This document shows, one piece after another, positions 13,590 through 21,600 of a stretch of 26,225 bases of DNA. Source of the DNA: a virus; IMG/VR virus record IMGVR_UViG_3300030109_004199, positions 1-26,225 of that record. One strand, written 5' to 3'. A program made the position numbers and the translations under genes. Within the stretch, counting starts at the first letter, position 1. Each line of letters opens with the position of its first letter. The notes below the pieces were generated by a model. It was not told the origin of the DNA. It saw nothing but the letters and a program-made list of their open reading frames with translations, and searched no databases.

Positions 13590-14701
13590 TGGCTACTTTT
13601 CAAGCACAAATAGAAGGTATAACTTCTATATCTACAGGAACTACTCCAACAACTACTGAAATAACTACGTTTCTTACAGATGGAGTTAAGGATTTAATTA
13701 ATAAAATAATTAATATAAAGCCTGATGAAGCGTTTAAATTTGCAACAGAAACACTTGTTTCTAATAATTCTGGTACAACAGTAGCAGGTAAATTACTTTC
13801 AGTAGTTAGAGAAAATAATAGTACTACAGATGTAAGACCTGCCACACCTATTCCAGCTAGTTTAAGATATTTGGCAACAGATACTGAAAGCTTATCTTAT
13901 AGAAGCAGATTTAATCCTTGCTATTATACATTAAACCAATTAGTATATGTTTTACCTGAGCCAACAGATACTGACAATCAAGCTAGAATTAGTCAAATAG
14001 TATATCCTGCACCTGCTTATGATGCTGATGGAATATCTAATTTTCCTAATGAATATGAACATTTAGTTGTTTTATATGCTTCTGCAATGACTTGTCAAAC
14101 TGCTGCAGCTGAAATACAAAATAATATGCCTACTGCTCCTAATGCATCAAATTACGGATTAGATGATATACCTTTTTATGATTCTGCAAATGAACAGAAT
14201 GATGTTAAGATTCCTACTCTTCCTGCTTATATTGCTCCTTCAACTAGTAATTTAAGTTTTACTACAATGAGCAATGCTTTAGGTATAAATGATTTAGAAC
14301 TTTTTGATAGACAAATTAATATGTTTGAAAAGAATTTAGATTTATTTAAAGAACAATCAAATATAGCAGAGAAAGAATATAATAATGAAATAAAAGAATT
14401 TGATTCAGAATTAGAAACTTTAACAAAAAATGCTGATAGAAAACTTCAAGCTCAAGCTTCAGAATATAGAAGCAAGGTTTATAGGTATCAGTATTATATA
14501 ACAGAATATAGTCAACTTATAACAGAAAAAATGACAAAATATAAGTGGTATATGGAACAATATGTAAGACTTATGAATCAATATAACGCTGGTATTGCTG
14601 GTATTGCACAGCAACAAAAACCAACTAAAGATGACGTAAGAGCTAAAGCTCCTAGAGAACAAATGCCACAACAACAGGAAGGAGAAGAATATGGCGGATA
14701 G
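13589..14701 (+). CDS. Virion structural protein with C-terminal coiled coil, 370 aa
   Basis: 370 residues, start coupled to the previous stop. Residues 1-150 form a compact N-terminal domain (FLTDGVKDLINKIINIKPDE, then VRPATPIPASLRYLA and YLYV-like segments LNQLVYVLPEP) and look like connector or adaptor proteins that contact the portal. Residues 150-215 are helical (FPNEYEHLVVLYASAMTCQT). Residues 240-335 form a long coiled coil (ELFDRQINMFEKNLDLFKEQ and onward). The C-terminus is Gln/Pro-rich. It may be a head-tail adaptor or an internal head protein. It overlaps the next gene by 11 bases. Confidence 0.6.
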   Translation: MATFQAQIEGITSISTGTTPTTTEITTFLTDGVKDLINKIINIKPDEAFKFATETLVSNNSGTTVAGKLLSVVRENNSTTDVRPATPIPASLRYLATDTESLSYRSRFNPCYYTLNQLVYVLPEPTDTDNQARISQIVYPAPAYDADGISNFPNEYEHLVVLYASAMTCQTAAAEIQNNMPTAPNASNYGLDDIPFYDSANEQNDVKIPTLPAYIAPSTSNLSFTTMSNALGINDLELFDRQINMFEKNLDLFKEQSNIAEKEYNNEIKEFDSELETLTKNADRKLQAQASEYRSKVYRYQYYITEYSQLITEKMTKYKWYMEQYVRLMNQYNAGIAGIAQQQKPTKDDVRAKAPREQMPQQQEGEEYGG

Positions 14702-15206
14702 TGCCAAAGGAAGAATGTCGGCAAGTGTATTGCTAGATAGTATCAAAACAAAAATGTCTGGTAAATTTGATTATTTACATCCAAGTTTAACAAACGCTAC
14801 ATCTGGAGGAGAAGGTTGGGTTTATGCAGAAAAAAATGTGACTGCTTCTTCTGCAGATTTAATAGGAACAACTGAAAGTTTTTTAGGACCATCAACTACA
14901 GCAGCTGACGTAGCTTCTGGTGATAAAGTAAAATATTTAGTTATAGAACATACAGGTTATACAACTTCTACAATGAAAATTCCTACTAGTGAAGGAATAC
15001 TTTTAGCATTTGATGGTGTGTCTTTAGTATACAATAGTCCTGATGCATTACTTATAGAAAGTGGAGAAATTTTTATATTTAAAGCTCCAAATACTACTAT
15101 AGATAATTTGCATGCTAGAACTTGTATTACTAGTGCAGGAGTCCCAAGTAGTAATGGTACTGGAACTGCATTTGTTAAAATAGCTGCTGTAATACAAAAC
15201 GTTTAG
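14691..15206 (+). CDS. Structural protein, 171 aa (beta-rich)
   Basis: 171 residues; ATG 14691 lies 11 bases inside the previous gene, with a good GGAAGGAG site. A short helical N-terminus (MADSAKGRMSASVLLDSIKT) precedes a Gly/Ser/Thr-rich, beta-strand-like body (DKVKYLVIEHTGYTTSTMKI, GILLAFDGVSLVYNS, TAFVKIAAVIQNV). The pattern GEIFIFKAPNTTIDNLHART resembles a small jelly-roll. No membrane segment. Probably a virion or neck protein; no recognised family. Confidence 0.6.
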   Translation: MADSAKGRMSASVLLDSIKTKMSGKFDYLHPSLTNATSGGEGWVYAEKNVTASSADLIGTTESFLGPSTTAADVASGDKVKYLVIEHTGYTTSTMKIPTSEGILLAFDGVSLVYNSPDALLIESGEIFIFKAPNTTIDNLHARTCITSAGVPSSNGTGTAFVKIAAVIQNV

Positions 15207-15214
15207 GAGGTATT

Positions 15215-15496
15215 ATGAAATTACAAGAATTTATGGAAAGAGTTGGAAGTAATCAAACTGGTAGAGTTATCGCTTATGTAAAAGATGGCATGGAAGAAAT
15301 AGCTATGCTTACAGAAGTTCATATTGATGCACAAAGACAGAATATAACAGAAGATAGAAGGTTTTACGACTATCCTTCTGATTTAATTAAAGTTCTTGAT
15401 ATAAGATGTAAAAATCACTTAAATTCAAAAGATGAATATAGAAGTATACCAAGATTAATGAGACCTCCAACAGTAAAAGATTCGGATAACGTATAA
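15215..15496 (+). CDS. Head-tail connector-like protein, 93 aa
   Basis: 93 residues with TAGGAGGT before ATG 15215. The layout, a run of helices followed by RRFYDYPSDLIKVLDIRCKN, matches small adaptor proteins that attach beneath the portal in short-tailed phages. The YPSDLIKV motif followed by a variable polar loop (HLNSKDEYRSIPRL) is the main clue. The stop overlaps the next gene as TAATG. The assignment rests on this pattern and position. Confidence 0.55.
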   Translation: MKLQEFMERVGSNQTGRVIAYVKDGMEEIAMLTEVHIDAQRQNITEDRRFYDYPSDLIKVLDIRCKNHLNSKDEYRSIPRLMRPPTVKDSDNV

Positions 15497-15900
15497 TGGC
15501 TACAACTAAACAATATGCATATTACTTAGAAGGTAGCAGACTTGCTATCGTTGAAAAAGATACTACATTTGATAATAATGTAGATAGTAGAGATTTTTCT
15601 CCTGGTATTGCAAGACAAGAATGGAAGTCTCCAACAAGTTCTGTAGCTAATGGATTAGAAATTAAATATGTGTTATCTGGTACAGAAAATTTAATAGATG
15701 AAACTTCTATATTAAATCTACCTACATATTTATCTAAAGCTTTAGTTTATTTTGTAAAAGCTAAACTAGCAGAAGATGCAGGTCAATTCGATATGAAAGA
15801 ATATTTAATGAAAGAATTTAGAAAAATGATAGAAAAACATGAGACTAGTAAAGTAAGTGGAATGAGAATAACTGTTCCTGGCTCTCATGGAATAAGATAA
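15496..15900 (+). CDS. Head-tail joining-like protein, 134 aa
   Basis: 134 residues coupled to the connector-like gene. Beta-rich N-terminus (YAYYLEGSRLAIVEKDTTFD), Gly/Pro loops, then a helical middle and C-terminus (LPTYLSKALVYFVKAKLAED, FDMKEYLMKEFRKMIEKHET) and an ordered tail (GMRITVPGSHGIR). Together with the preceding gene it resembles the two-protein adaptor and neck set found after capsid genes in podovirus-like operons. No enzyme motif. The exact place in the particle is unknown. Confidence 0.55.
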   Translation: MATTKQYAYYLEGSRLAIVEKDTTFDNNVDSRDFSPGIARQEWKSPTSSVANGLEIKYVLSGTENLIDETSILNLPTYLSKALVYFVKAKLAEDAGQFDMKEYLMKEFRKMIEKHETSKVSGMRITVPGSHGIR

Positions 15901-15913
15901 TAAAAACTAACAA

Positions 15914-15943
15914 GCCCATTCACGCACAGCCAGTGCTTAGGGC
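15914..15943 (+). promoter_or_regulatory. Stem-loop before the 182-aa structural gene
   Basis: In the short gap before ATG 15955, GCCC/GGGC (15914-15917/15940-15943) encloses GCAC-AGCCA-GTGC (15924-15936). The words GCACAGC and GTGCTTAGG are the same as those in the hairpin before the capsid gene but in reversed order. AGGAGGT follows directly, so folding could affect access to that site. Confidence 0.4.
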
Positions 15944-15954
15944 AGGAGGTAAAT

Positions 15955-16503
15955 ATGGCAACAGGGATAAATAAACTTACAGTACAAGAAGCAACAAATC
16001 AAATAGCTCAAAGAAAAGTTATAAGAGTTATTCCAACTATAGAAACAGCTGAATATGAATCAGGAGATGTAATCTTTAATTCTGTAGCTATTCCAAATGC
16101 AGTAATGAGAGAAGGTGGTTGTTCTAAATTAATAGCTGCATATATGGTTAGTAATTCTACAGATAACTTGTTATTTGAAATGATATTTACAGAAAATGCT
16201 GCAACTTTTGGAAGTGTTAATGCAACAGCAAATATTTCAGACCCAGACATAAGAACTGCAAAAGTATTAGCATCTTGGGCATGTGAAGCAGTAGATGATA
16301 CAACTGAGCATCTTGATAATTCTGAAATAAAAAGAATATTTGATACAAGAAGTGCAAATGGTGCAAGCACAGGAAATCTTACGCCAACATTGCTTCAAGC
16401 AGCCGAAGGTTCAAGAGATGTATACTTTGCAGTATTAGGAGGTTCAACTATTACTTATGGTGGAACAACTGATTTAGAATTTATTTTTCATATAGAATAT
16501 TAA
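15955..16503 (+). CDS. Structural protein, 182 aa
   Basis: 182 residues with an AGGAGGT site. Predominantly beta (KVIRVIPTIETAEYESGDVI, KLIAAYMVSNSTDNLLFEMI, FAVLGGSTITYGGTTDLEF) with a helical insert near residues 100-125 (TAKVLASWACEAVDDTTEHL). The layout resembles tail or neck proteins that form rings, but no motif pins the family. It has its own gap and stem-loop upstream, suggesting a separate expression level. It precedes the lysis genes. Confidence 0.6.
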   Translation: MATGINKLTVQEATNQIAQRKVIRVIPTIETAEYESGDVIFNSVAIPNAVMREGGCSKLIAAYMVSNSTDNLLFEMIFTENAATFGSVNATANISDPDIRTAKVLASWACEAVDDTTEHLDNSEIKRIFDTRSANGASTGNLTPTLLQAAEGSRDVYFAVLGGSTITYGGTTDLEFIFHIEY

Positions 16504-16520
16504 ATAAAAGGAAAAATAAT

Positions 16521-16913
16521 ATGTTTAAATTTGGAAAAACATCAAAAGAAAGACTTGAAACTTGTCATGAAGATTTACAAAAAGTTTTTAATGAAGTAAT
16601 AAAATATGTTGATTGTAGTGTAATAGAAGGTTATAGAGATGAAGAAAGACAAAACAAATTATTTTCAGAAAAGAAAACTAAAGTTAGATATCCCAATGGT
16701 CGTCACAACTCTAATCCTAGTAGGGCTGTGGATGTGGTGCCTTATCCTATTGATTGGAATGACAGAGAGCGTTTCCATCTTTTTTCAGGATTTGTTTTGG
16801 GTATTGCAAGGTCTATGGGAATTGTGTTAAGATGGGGAGGAGATTGGAATATGAATTTTGAAGTAGATGATAATAACTTTGACGATTTTCCACATTTTGA
16901 ATTAAAAAAATAA
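16521..16913 (+). CDS. Endolysin: M15-type L-Ala-D-Glu or D-Ala-D-Ala peptidase
   Basis: 130 residues, a single catalytic domain with no cell-wall-binding module. The zinc-site pattern of the M15 family is complete: GYRDEERQNKLF (37-48), then GRHNSNPSRAVDVVP with His62 and Asp71, and PHFEL with His125. It cuts peptide bonds in peptidoglycan and is the likely cell-wall enzyme of the lysis set. There is no signal peptide, so release needs a holin, consistent with the small membrane proteins downstream. AAAAGGA lies before ATG 16521. The middle of the gene (about 16690-16790) is GC-richer than the rest. Confidence 0.88.
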   Translation: MFKFGKTSKERLETCHEDLQKVFNEVIKYVDCSVIEGYRDEERQNKLFSEKKTKVRYPNGRHNSNPSRAVDVVPYPIDWNDRERFHLFSGFVLGIARSMGIVLRWGGDWNMNFEVDDNNFDDFPHFELKK

Positions 16914-16924
16914 ACGGAGAAACT

Positions 16925-17689
16925 ATGGTAAAACGAGCAATTGTTACGCCTGACAAACATTTTCCACATGCTGATATACCAGCTATTAAAGCTGTATGTA
17001 AAGCAATAAAACTAGTAGAACCTAATATATATGTAGATTTAGGTGATACTGGAGAGTGGGAGGCTTTTTCAAAACATAAATGGAGAGGTAAGCAAAAACC
17101 TCCATTAGAATACTTAGTAGACGACTTTAATAGAGATGTTAAAAATGTTAATGCAGGTATGGATATTATCGATGAAGCTCTTGATAAAGTTAACTGCAAA
17201 GAAAAACATTTTGTAGAAGGTAATCATGAAAATTGGTTAAACTTAACTGTTAAAGAACATCCATACTTACCTGAATACTTAGTACCTAATGCATTGAAAT
17301 TAAAAGAGAGAGGTTATGAATACTCTCCTATGGGTCAATATTTAGACATAGGAAAACTTAGCTTTTATCATGGACATCATTATGGAGGTCAATATCATAC
17401 AGCAAACCATTTAAGAAAGTTAGGATGCAATATAATGTATGGTCATTGGCATGATTTGCAACATATGTCTGCAACACATAAAGATGGACCAATAGGAGCT
17501 TGGAGTATTGGGTGTTTAAAAGATATGTCTGATGAAGCTAATGCCTGGCTTGGACATAGAAAAATTAATTGGGCACACGCTTTTGCTATAGTAGATTATT
17601 ATGACAATGGTAGATTTACTGTAGATGTAGTGCAAATAATAGATGGAAAGGCTAGAGTATGGGGCCAATTAATAGATGGAAATAAGTAA
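16925..17689 (+). CDS. Calcineurin-like metallophosphoesterase
   Basis: 254 residues with the five blocks of the family: D-x-H (Asp10, His12), GD at 40-41 (VDLGDTGEW), GNHEN (Asn100, His101), HGHH (His149-His152) and GHWHD (His174, His176). These bind two metal ions to hydrolyse phosphomono- or diesters. The substrate cannot be read from the sequence; nucleic acid or a signalling nucleotide is possible. The gene sits between the endolysin and the holin-like genes, and its stop overlaps the next start (TAATG). CGGAGAA precedes the ATG. Confidence 0.85.
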   Translation: MVKRAIVTPDKHFPHADIPAIKAVCKAIKLVEPNIYVDLGDTGEWEAFSKHKWRGKQKPPLEYLVDDFNRDVKNVNAGMDIIDEALDKVNCKEKHFVEGNHENWLNLTVKEHPYLPEYLVPNALKLKERGYEYSPMGQYLDIGKLSFYHGHHYGGQYHTANHLRKLGCNIMYGHWHDLQHMSATHKDGPIGAWSIGCLKDMSDEANAWLGHRKINWAHAFAIVDYYDNGRFTVDVVQIIDGKARVWGQLIDGNK

Positions 17690-17997
17690 TGGATTGGTTG
17701 GCAATATTAGAAAGATATGGTGTACCATTAGTAGTTGCAATAGCATTTTGGTTATTTATACAGAAACAAAATAAATACATTCAAGATGAATTGTCAAAAG
17801 AACTAAGAGAATCTTTTGGTAGAGTTGAAGGAATATTAATAAAGTTAATAGACCAACAAAAGAAAATGCAATTAGAGCAGAAAGGTATAGAAAATAGTTT
17901 TAAAACACTGGTTACTATAATAGCTGAATTAAGTGGTAATGGATTAAAAGATAAGTTTTTAAGAATGCAAGAGAGAAATGAAAACAAAAAATACTAA
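17689..17997 (+). CDS. Holin-like/BhlA-type membrane protein, 102 aa
   Basis: 102 residues with one N-terminal hydrophobic helix (GVPLVVAIAFWLFIQ, residues 11-25), followed by a charged coiled coil (KYIQDELSKELRESFGRVEG, then LIDQQKKMQLEQKGIENSF) and a polar tail. This is the architecture of BhlA/UviB-type holins and of some Rz-like proteins. Its start is coupled to the phosphoesterase and its end overlaps the next gene by 20 bases. It probably acts in the inner membrane in lysis; holin is favoured over spanin because no signal anchor or lipobox is present. Confidence 0.65.
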   Translation: MDWLAILERYGVPLVVAIAFWLFIQKQNKYIQDELSKELRESFGRVEGILIKLIDQQKKMQLEQKGIENSFKTLVTIIAELSGNGLKDKFLRMQERNENKKY

Positions 17998-18163
17998 AGA
18001 TGATTTAATTTTATCACATCTTGAATATATTAGAACAAGAGTTGATGAAATAAATGGTAGAGTTAGACAAAATGAAAATCAAATATCTTGGATAAAAGGT
18101 ATAGGTTCTTCATTTGTTTTTGTTGTAAGTGTAATACTTGCATGGTTAGGATTAGAAAAATAA
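17978..18163 (+). CDS. XhlA-like membrane protein, 61 aa
   Basis: 61 residues: a helical, charged N-terminus (DDLILSHLEYIRTRVDEING, then RVRQNENQISWIK) and a C-terminal hydrophobic helix (GSSFVFVVSVILAWLGL, residues 43-59). This is the inverse layout of the preceding protein and matches haemolysin XhlA-type holin partners. It overlaps the 102-residue gene by 20 bases and shares a base with the next ATG (TAATG), so the lysis set is translated as a block. Confidence 0.7.
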   Translation: MKTKNTKDDLILSHLEYIRTRVDEINGRVRQNENQISWIKGIGSSFVFVVSVILAWLGLEK

Positions 18164-18261
18164 TGGATTTTATTATGGAACATTTCAGAGATTTGTTATA
18201 TTTTATGGCAGGATTTATGACTACATTTTGCTTAGGATATATGTTACATAAGGAGGAATAA
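18163..18261 (+). CDS. Single-helix micro-protein, 32 aa
   Basis: A 32-codon frame joined to its neighbours by TAATG overlaps at both ends. After MDFIMEHFRD it is almost wholly hydrophobic (LLYFMAGFMTTFCLGYML, residues 11-28) and ends HKEE. The last codons contain the AAGGAGGA ribosome binding site of the next gene. The tight packing shows that it is a real gene. Probably an inner-membrane lysis modulator or pinholin-like peptide (inference). Confidence 0.65.
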   Translation: MDFIMEHFRDLLYFMAGFMTTFCLGYMLHKEE

Positions 18262-18521
18262 TGATACAAGCGATTTTAGTTAAAATGATATTCAATGGTA
18301 TTTACAAAGCTATAAAAAGAAAGCATAATTTAAATAAGATAGATGATTATGTTAATAAGCCAAATGAGCTTGACAAGCAGATGAAGCAAGTTCAAAAGAA
18401 TTTAAATAAGGCTTTGAAATATATAGAAGTATTAGAGAAAGACGTAGGAACGTTGAAAAATGATTCTCATCCACCTATAAAAGGATTGGAGAGAAGAATC
18501 AGAAAACTAGAAAAAAAATAG
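18261..18521 (+). CDS. Coiled-coil protein in lysis cluster, 86 aa
   Basis: 86 residues: an N-terminal mildly hydrophobic helix (MIQAILVKMIFNGIYKAI, perhaps membrane-associated), then a basic and coiled-coil region (NELDKQMKQVQKNLNKALKY, continuing to VGTLKND), and a basic tail (GLERRIRKLEKK). AAGGAGGA lies at the ideal distance from ATG 18261. It may pair with the other coiled-coil membrane proteins of the cluster; a spanin-like role is possible but no signal anchor or lipoprotein box is visible. Confidence 0.6.
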   Translation: MIQAILVKMIFNGIYKAIKRKHNLNKIDDYVNKPNELDKQMKQVQKNLNKALKYIEVLEKDVGTLKNDSHPPIKGLERRIRKLEKK

Positions 18522-18530
18522 GAGTATAAT

Positions 18531-18680
18531 ATGGAATTTATACAAGCAAACTGGGAATGGTTTTTATTAGGATTTATGATAGTTGAAAAAGCTATTAAAT
18601 TAAGTCCAAGTAAAAGTGATGATATGTTACTTGATATGATTATTAAGCCAATAATAGAAAAAATAAAACCTAAAAAATAA
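18531..18680 (+). CDS. Small membrane-associated protein, 49 aa
   Basis: A 49-codon frame with GGAG before ATG 18531. The N-terminus carries a short hydrophobic helix (WEWFLLGFMIVEKAI, residues 8-22), followed by a polar linker and an amphipathic helix (DMLLDMIIKPIIEKIKPKK). The last base of its stop is the first base of the tail gene's ATG (TAATG). It is the fifth consecutive tiny membrane or coiled-coil gene after the phosphoesterase. Function unknown; lysis-related by position. Confidence 0.65.
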   Translation: MEFIQANWEWFLLGFMIVEKAIKLSPSKSDDMLLDMIIKPIIEKIKPKK

Positions 18681-21600
18681 TGGCTAAAACTGTTTGGAAA
18701 ATAGATAAATTTGAAGGGGGTTTGAATGATTATTCAGACCCCAAAGATATCAGGTCTAATGAATTTGCTGATATTAATGATGCTTTTATTGGAAAGGCTG
18801 GTTCAATAAGACCTTTAGGAAGATGCATTAATAGTAATGTTGTTCCAAAAACAGATATTAAAAATGATATAATAGCAGGTGAGGGTGCGTTTGCATTTAG
18901 AACTAATTATGGATTTAATGTTATACAAAATGAAAGTGAAATTGATAACACTGAATTTACATTAACTCGTACTCAAACAGCTGCTGATGGAGAATATGCT
19001 AGAGCTCGATTTAAAATAGTATCTATGGTATGGGCTTTTACTAGTAGTTATACTGGCGATGGTGGTGTTTATTATCATGATAATTTAATTATGAGCCAAG
19101 GAGCTTTAAAACTTACAATGTATTTAGGCTCAACTGCTATTACTACAGAGCAAACTGCTTTAACTTTTAATGGTGATTCTGATGGAAGTTCTAGTTGGTT
19201 TGATGATGCAACAAGAACTACCCCTCCTGGAAGTGAAGGAAGTGCTGGATTTTATGGTGATGGTGACGCTGCTAAAAACTTTGCTTATCCTTATAATATA
19301 TGGAATAGACAAGCAATAAGAGATGATATATATTCTATTCCAGGAAATGTTTCAGATAATAATTATAATTTTAATCACGATATAGTAAATAATTTAAATT
19401 TTAATTTTAATGGATTTTTTTATTCAGATGGGTTTGTAGGAAACGTAACACTTCAGGGTTACCCTCATCCTCAACAGTCTCTTGGTTATGATATTTATCA
19501 AAATGGTATTGTAGCAAATGGATTAAACTCTTATGATAAACCTTTAGGACATCATGATAGATTTGGAGTAGGTCCTTATCATTTCCCTGGTTTTAGTTGG
19601 GAAGATTTCCATCCATTTGCTGATGGAGAAAACTCAGAATCTAGTGTCCCTGCTGTACAGGGTGTTAATGGTCTAAATTTGGGTATAGACCTTGGGGAAC
19701 ATGCAATAACTCAAACTAGTAAAATTATTAAACCTCAATTTCCACATCCACCAAGTTCAGGGCATGGACCTCAATTTTTATTTGATGAATATAATCCTAT
19801 AATTGCAGCTACATATAAAAATTTAAAAACAGCTATTAATGACTACACAGGAACAAGTGGTATAGTATGCACTTGGACTGATGGAAATAATGATGACCAA
19901 TTAGCTGGATTAGAACTTAGAGCTAACGCTATAGGAACAACTTTTAATAACGCTAATATAGAATTTACTTTAAATTCTTCAGGACTTGAAGGAACTGTTA
20001 CTCAAGTCACACAAACAAGAGGAACAACTAATGTTAATTTATTATCAACTGAAGATAGAGAAGTAGTCGATGGAATTGGTGATGGTTTAATACCTGCAAT
20101 AGATGTTGATAAAGAAAATGGAGTTGTGTTATCAGGAGAAACATATATGTCTGGTGGAGTAAATTTACAACCAGATATATATAATATTACTTTTTCAGGA
20201 GGATATGGAAATGGTGATGATATTTTTATATCTGTTAATCCAACAGGAGCAAATGTTGCAGCAACTGAGATACATATAAAAAACTTTTATGATAGTATAA
20301 ATAATTTAGCATCAGCAGTAGCTGGTTCAATAAATGCTATAAGTACTATAAGTGCTAGTTCTGACGGTGCTGTAGTTACAGTTACAGGAACAGCAGGAAC
20401 AGCAAATGGATTTACTATAAATATGGTCTCAACGCCAGACCCACACTATTCTCTTTTTCAAGCAGGAGATTATTATGACCAAACGACAGAAGATAAACAA
20501 TATATTTTATTAAATAAATCTGGAGACTTACATCTTAATTCAACTACTAATTATAAAAGTAATTTTAAAATTTACAGTACTAATAATGCTTCATGGTTAG
20601 ATATATTTTCAGATGAAGATTCTAATTTAAATCCTTTGCAATCAAGTTTTCCAACTACTTCTTTTTTTGACTGGTATTATACATCTACTAATGATAATAA
20701 ACCGTCATTAGTAAGTAATGGAGAAAGAGTATTTTTTGGTGATGCTAATTTTAAATTAAATAATAACAACAAATATTTTGGTTTTATAGATAATAGTCAT
20801 TTTTTTAGCAATCCTAATGTTAATGATGATAGCAATAATGGATTTTTATTCTTAGGAAGAACATTTGGATGGTTTCTAGAAGATTCAGCTAAAAAATGGA
20901 CATTTACACAAGGCTCAACAATAAATTCTTTATGGGCTTTTCCAGATAAAATGGGCGTTAGAATAGATGCAAATAGTAGTATTAGTACTGCACATAATGC
21001 TGATGAAGCTAAAATGGAATTTAAAATATATACAGCAACAACTGATGGAGTAGATTGGTCAGGAAAAATAAAAGTATATCTAGCAGCTGTATATGATGAT
21101 GGGACAGAATCACTCCCTGGACATCAATTTACTTTTGCAGGAGGAAGTCAAACACTTGATTTATCTGCAGAGGCTTCTAGTTTAAAAATAGAATGCTCTA
21201 TTAGACCTCAGAATGATAATGGTCAATACTTATTTAATGATAGAAGAATAACAGGAGTAAGATTATATTATACTAGTGATGAAGATGATTATGAAATGTT
21301 TTATAATCTAGGGTTAGCAGATTTTAATAAAGGATTTATTAGAGCAGCAGAAATACAAACATTAGATGATACTACTGGAAATGCTTCAAGATATGTTTGG
21401 TCAGATAATGGACAAACAGGAGCAAATGCAGTTAGATTATGGAATATGGATGCTGCTAGTAATAATGAAATAATTGAATATACAACACAACCAAGAATGG
21501 ATGATTATGTTAGTATAAATGAAATAGAACTAACTACTAGTTCAATGCCTACAACTTTAGATGTTAGATATAAAGCTATTTGTATAGCTGGAAGAAGAGC

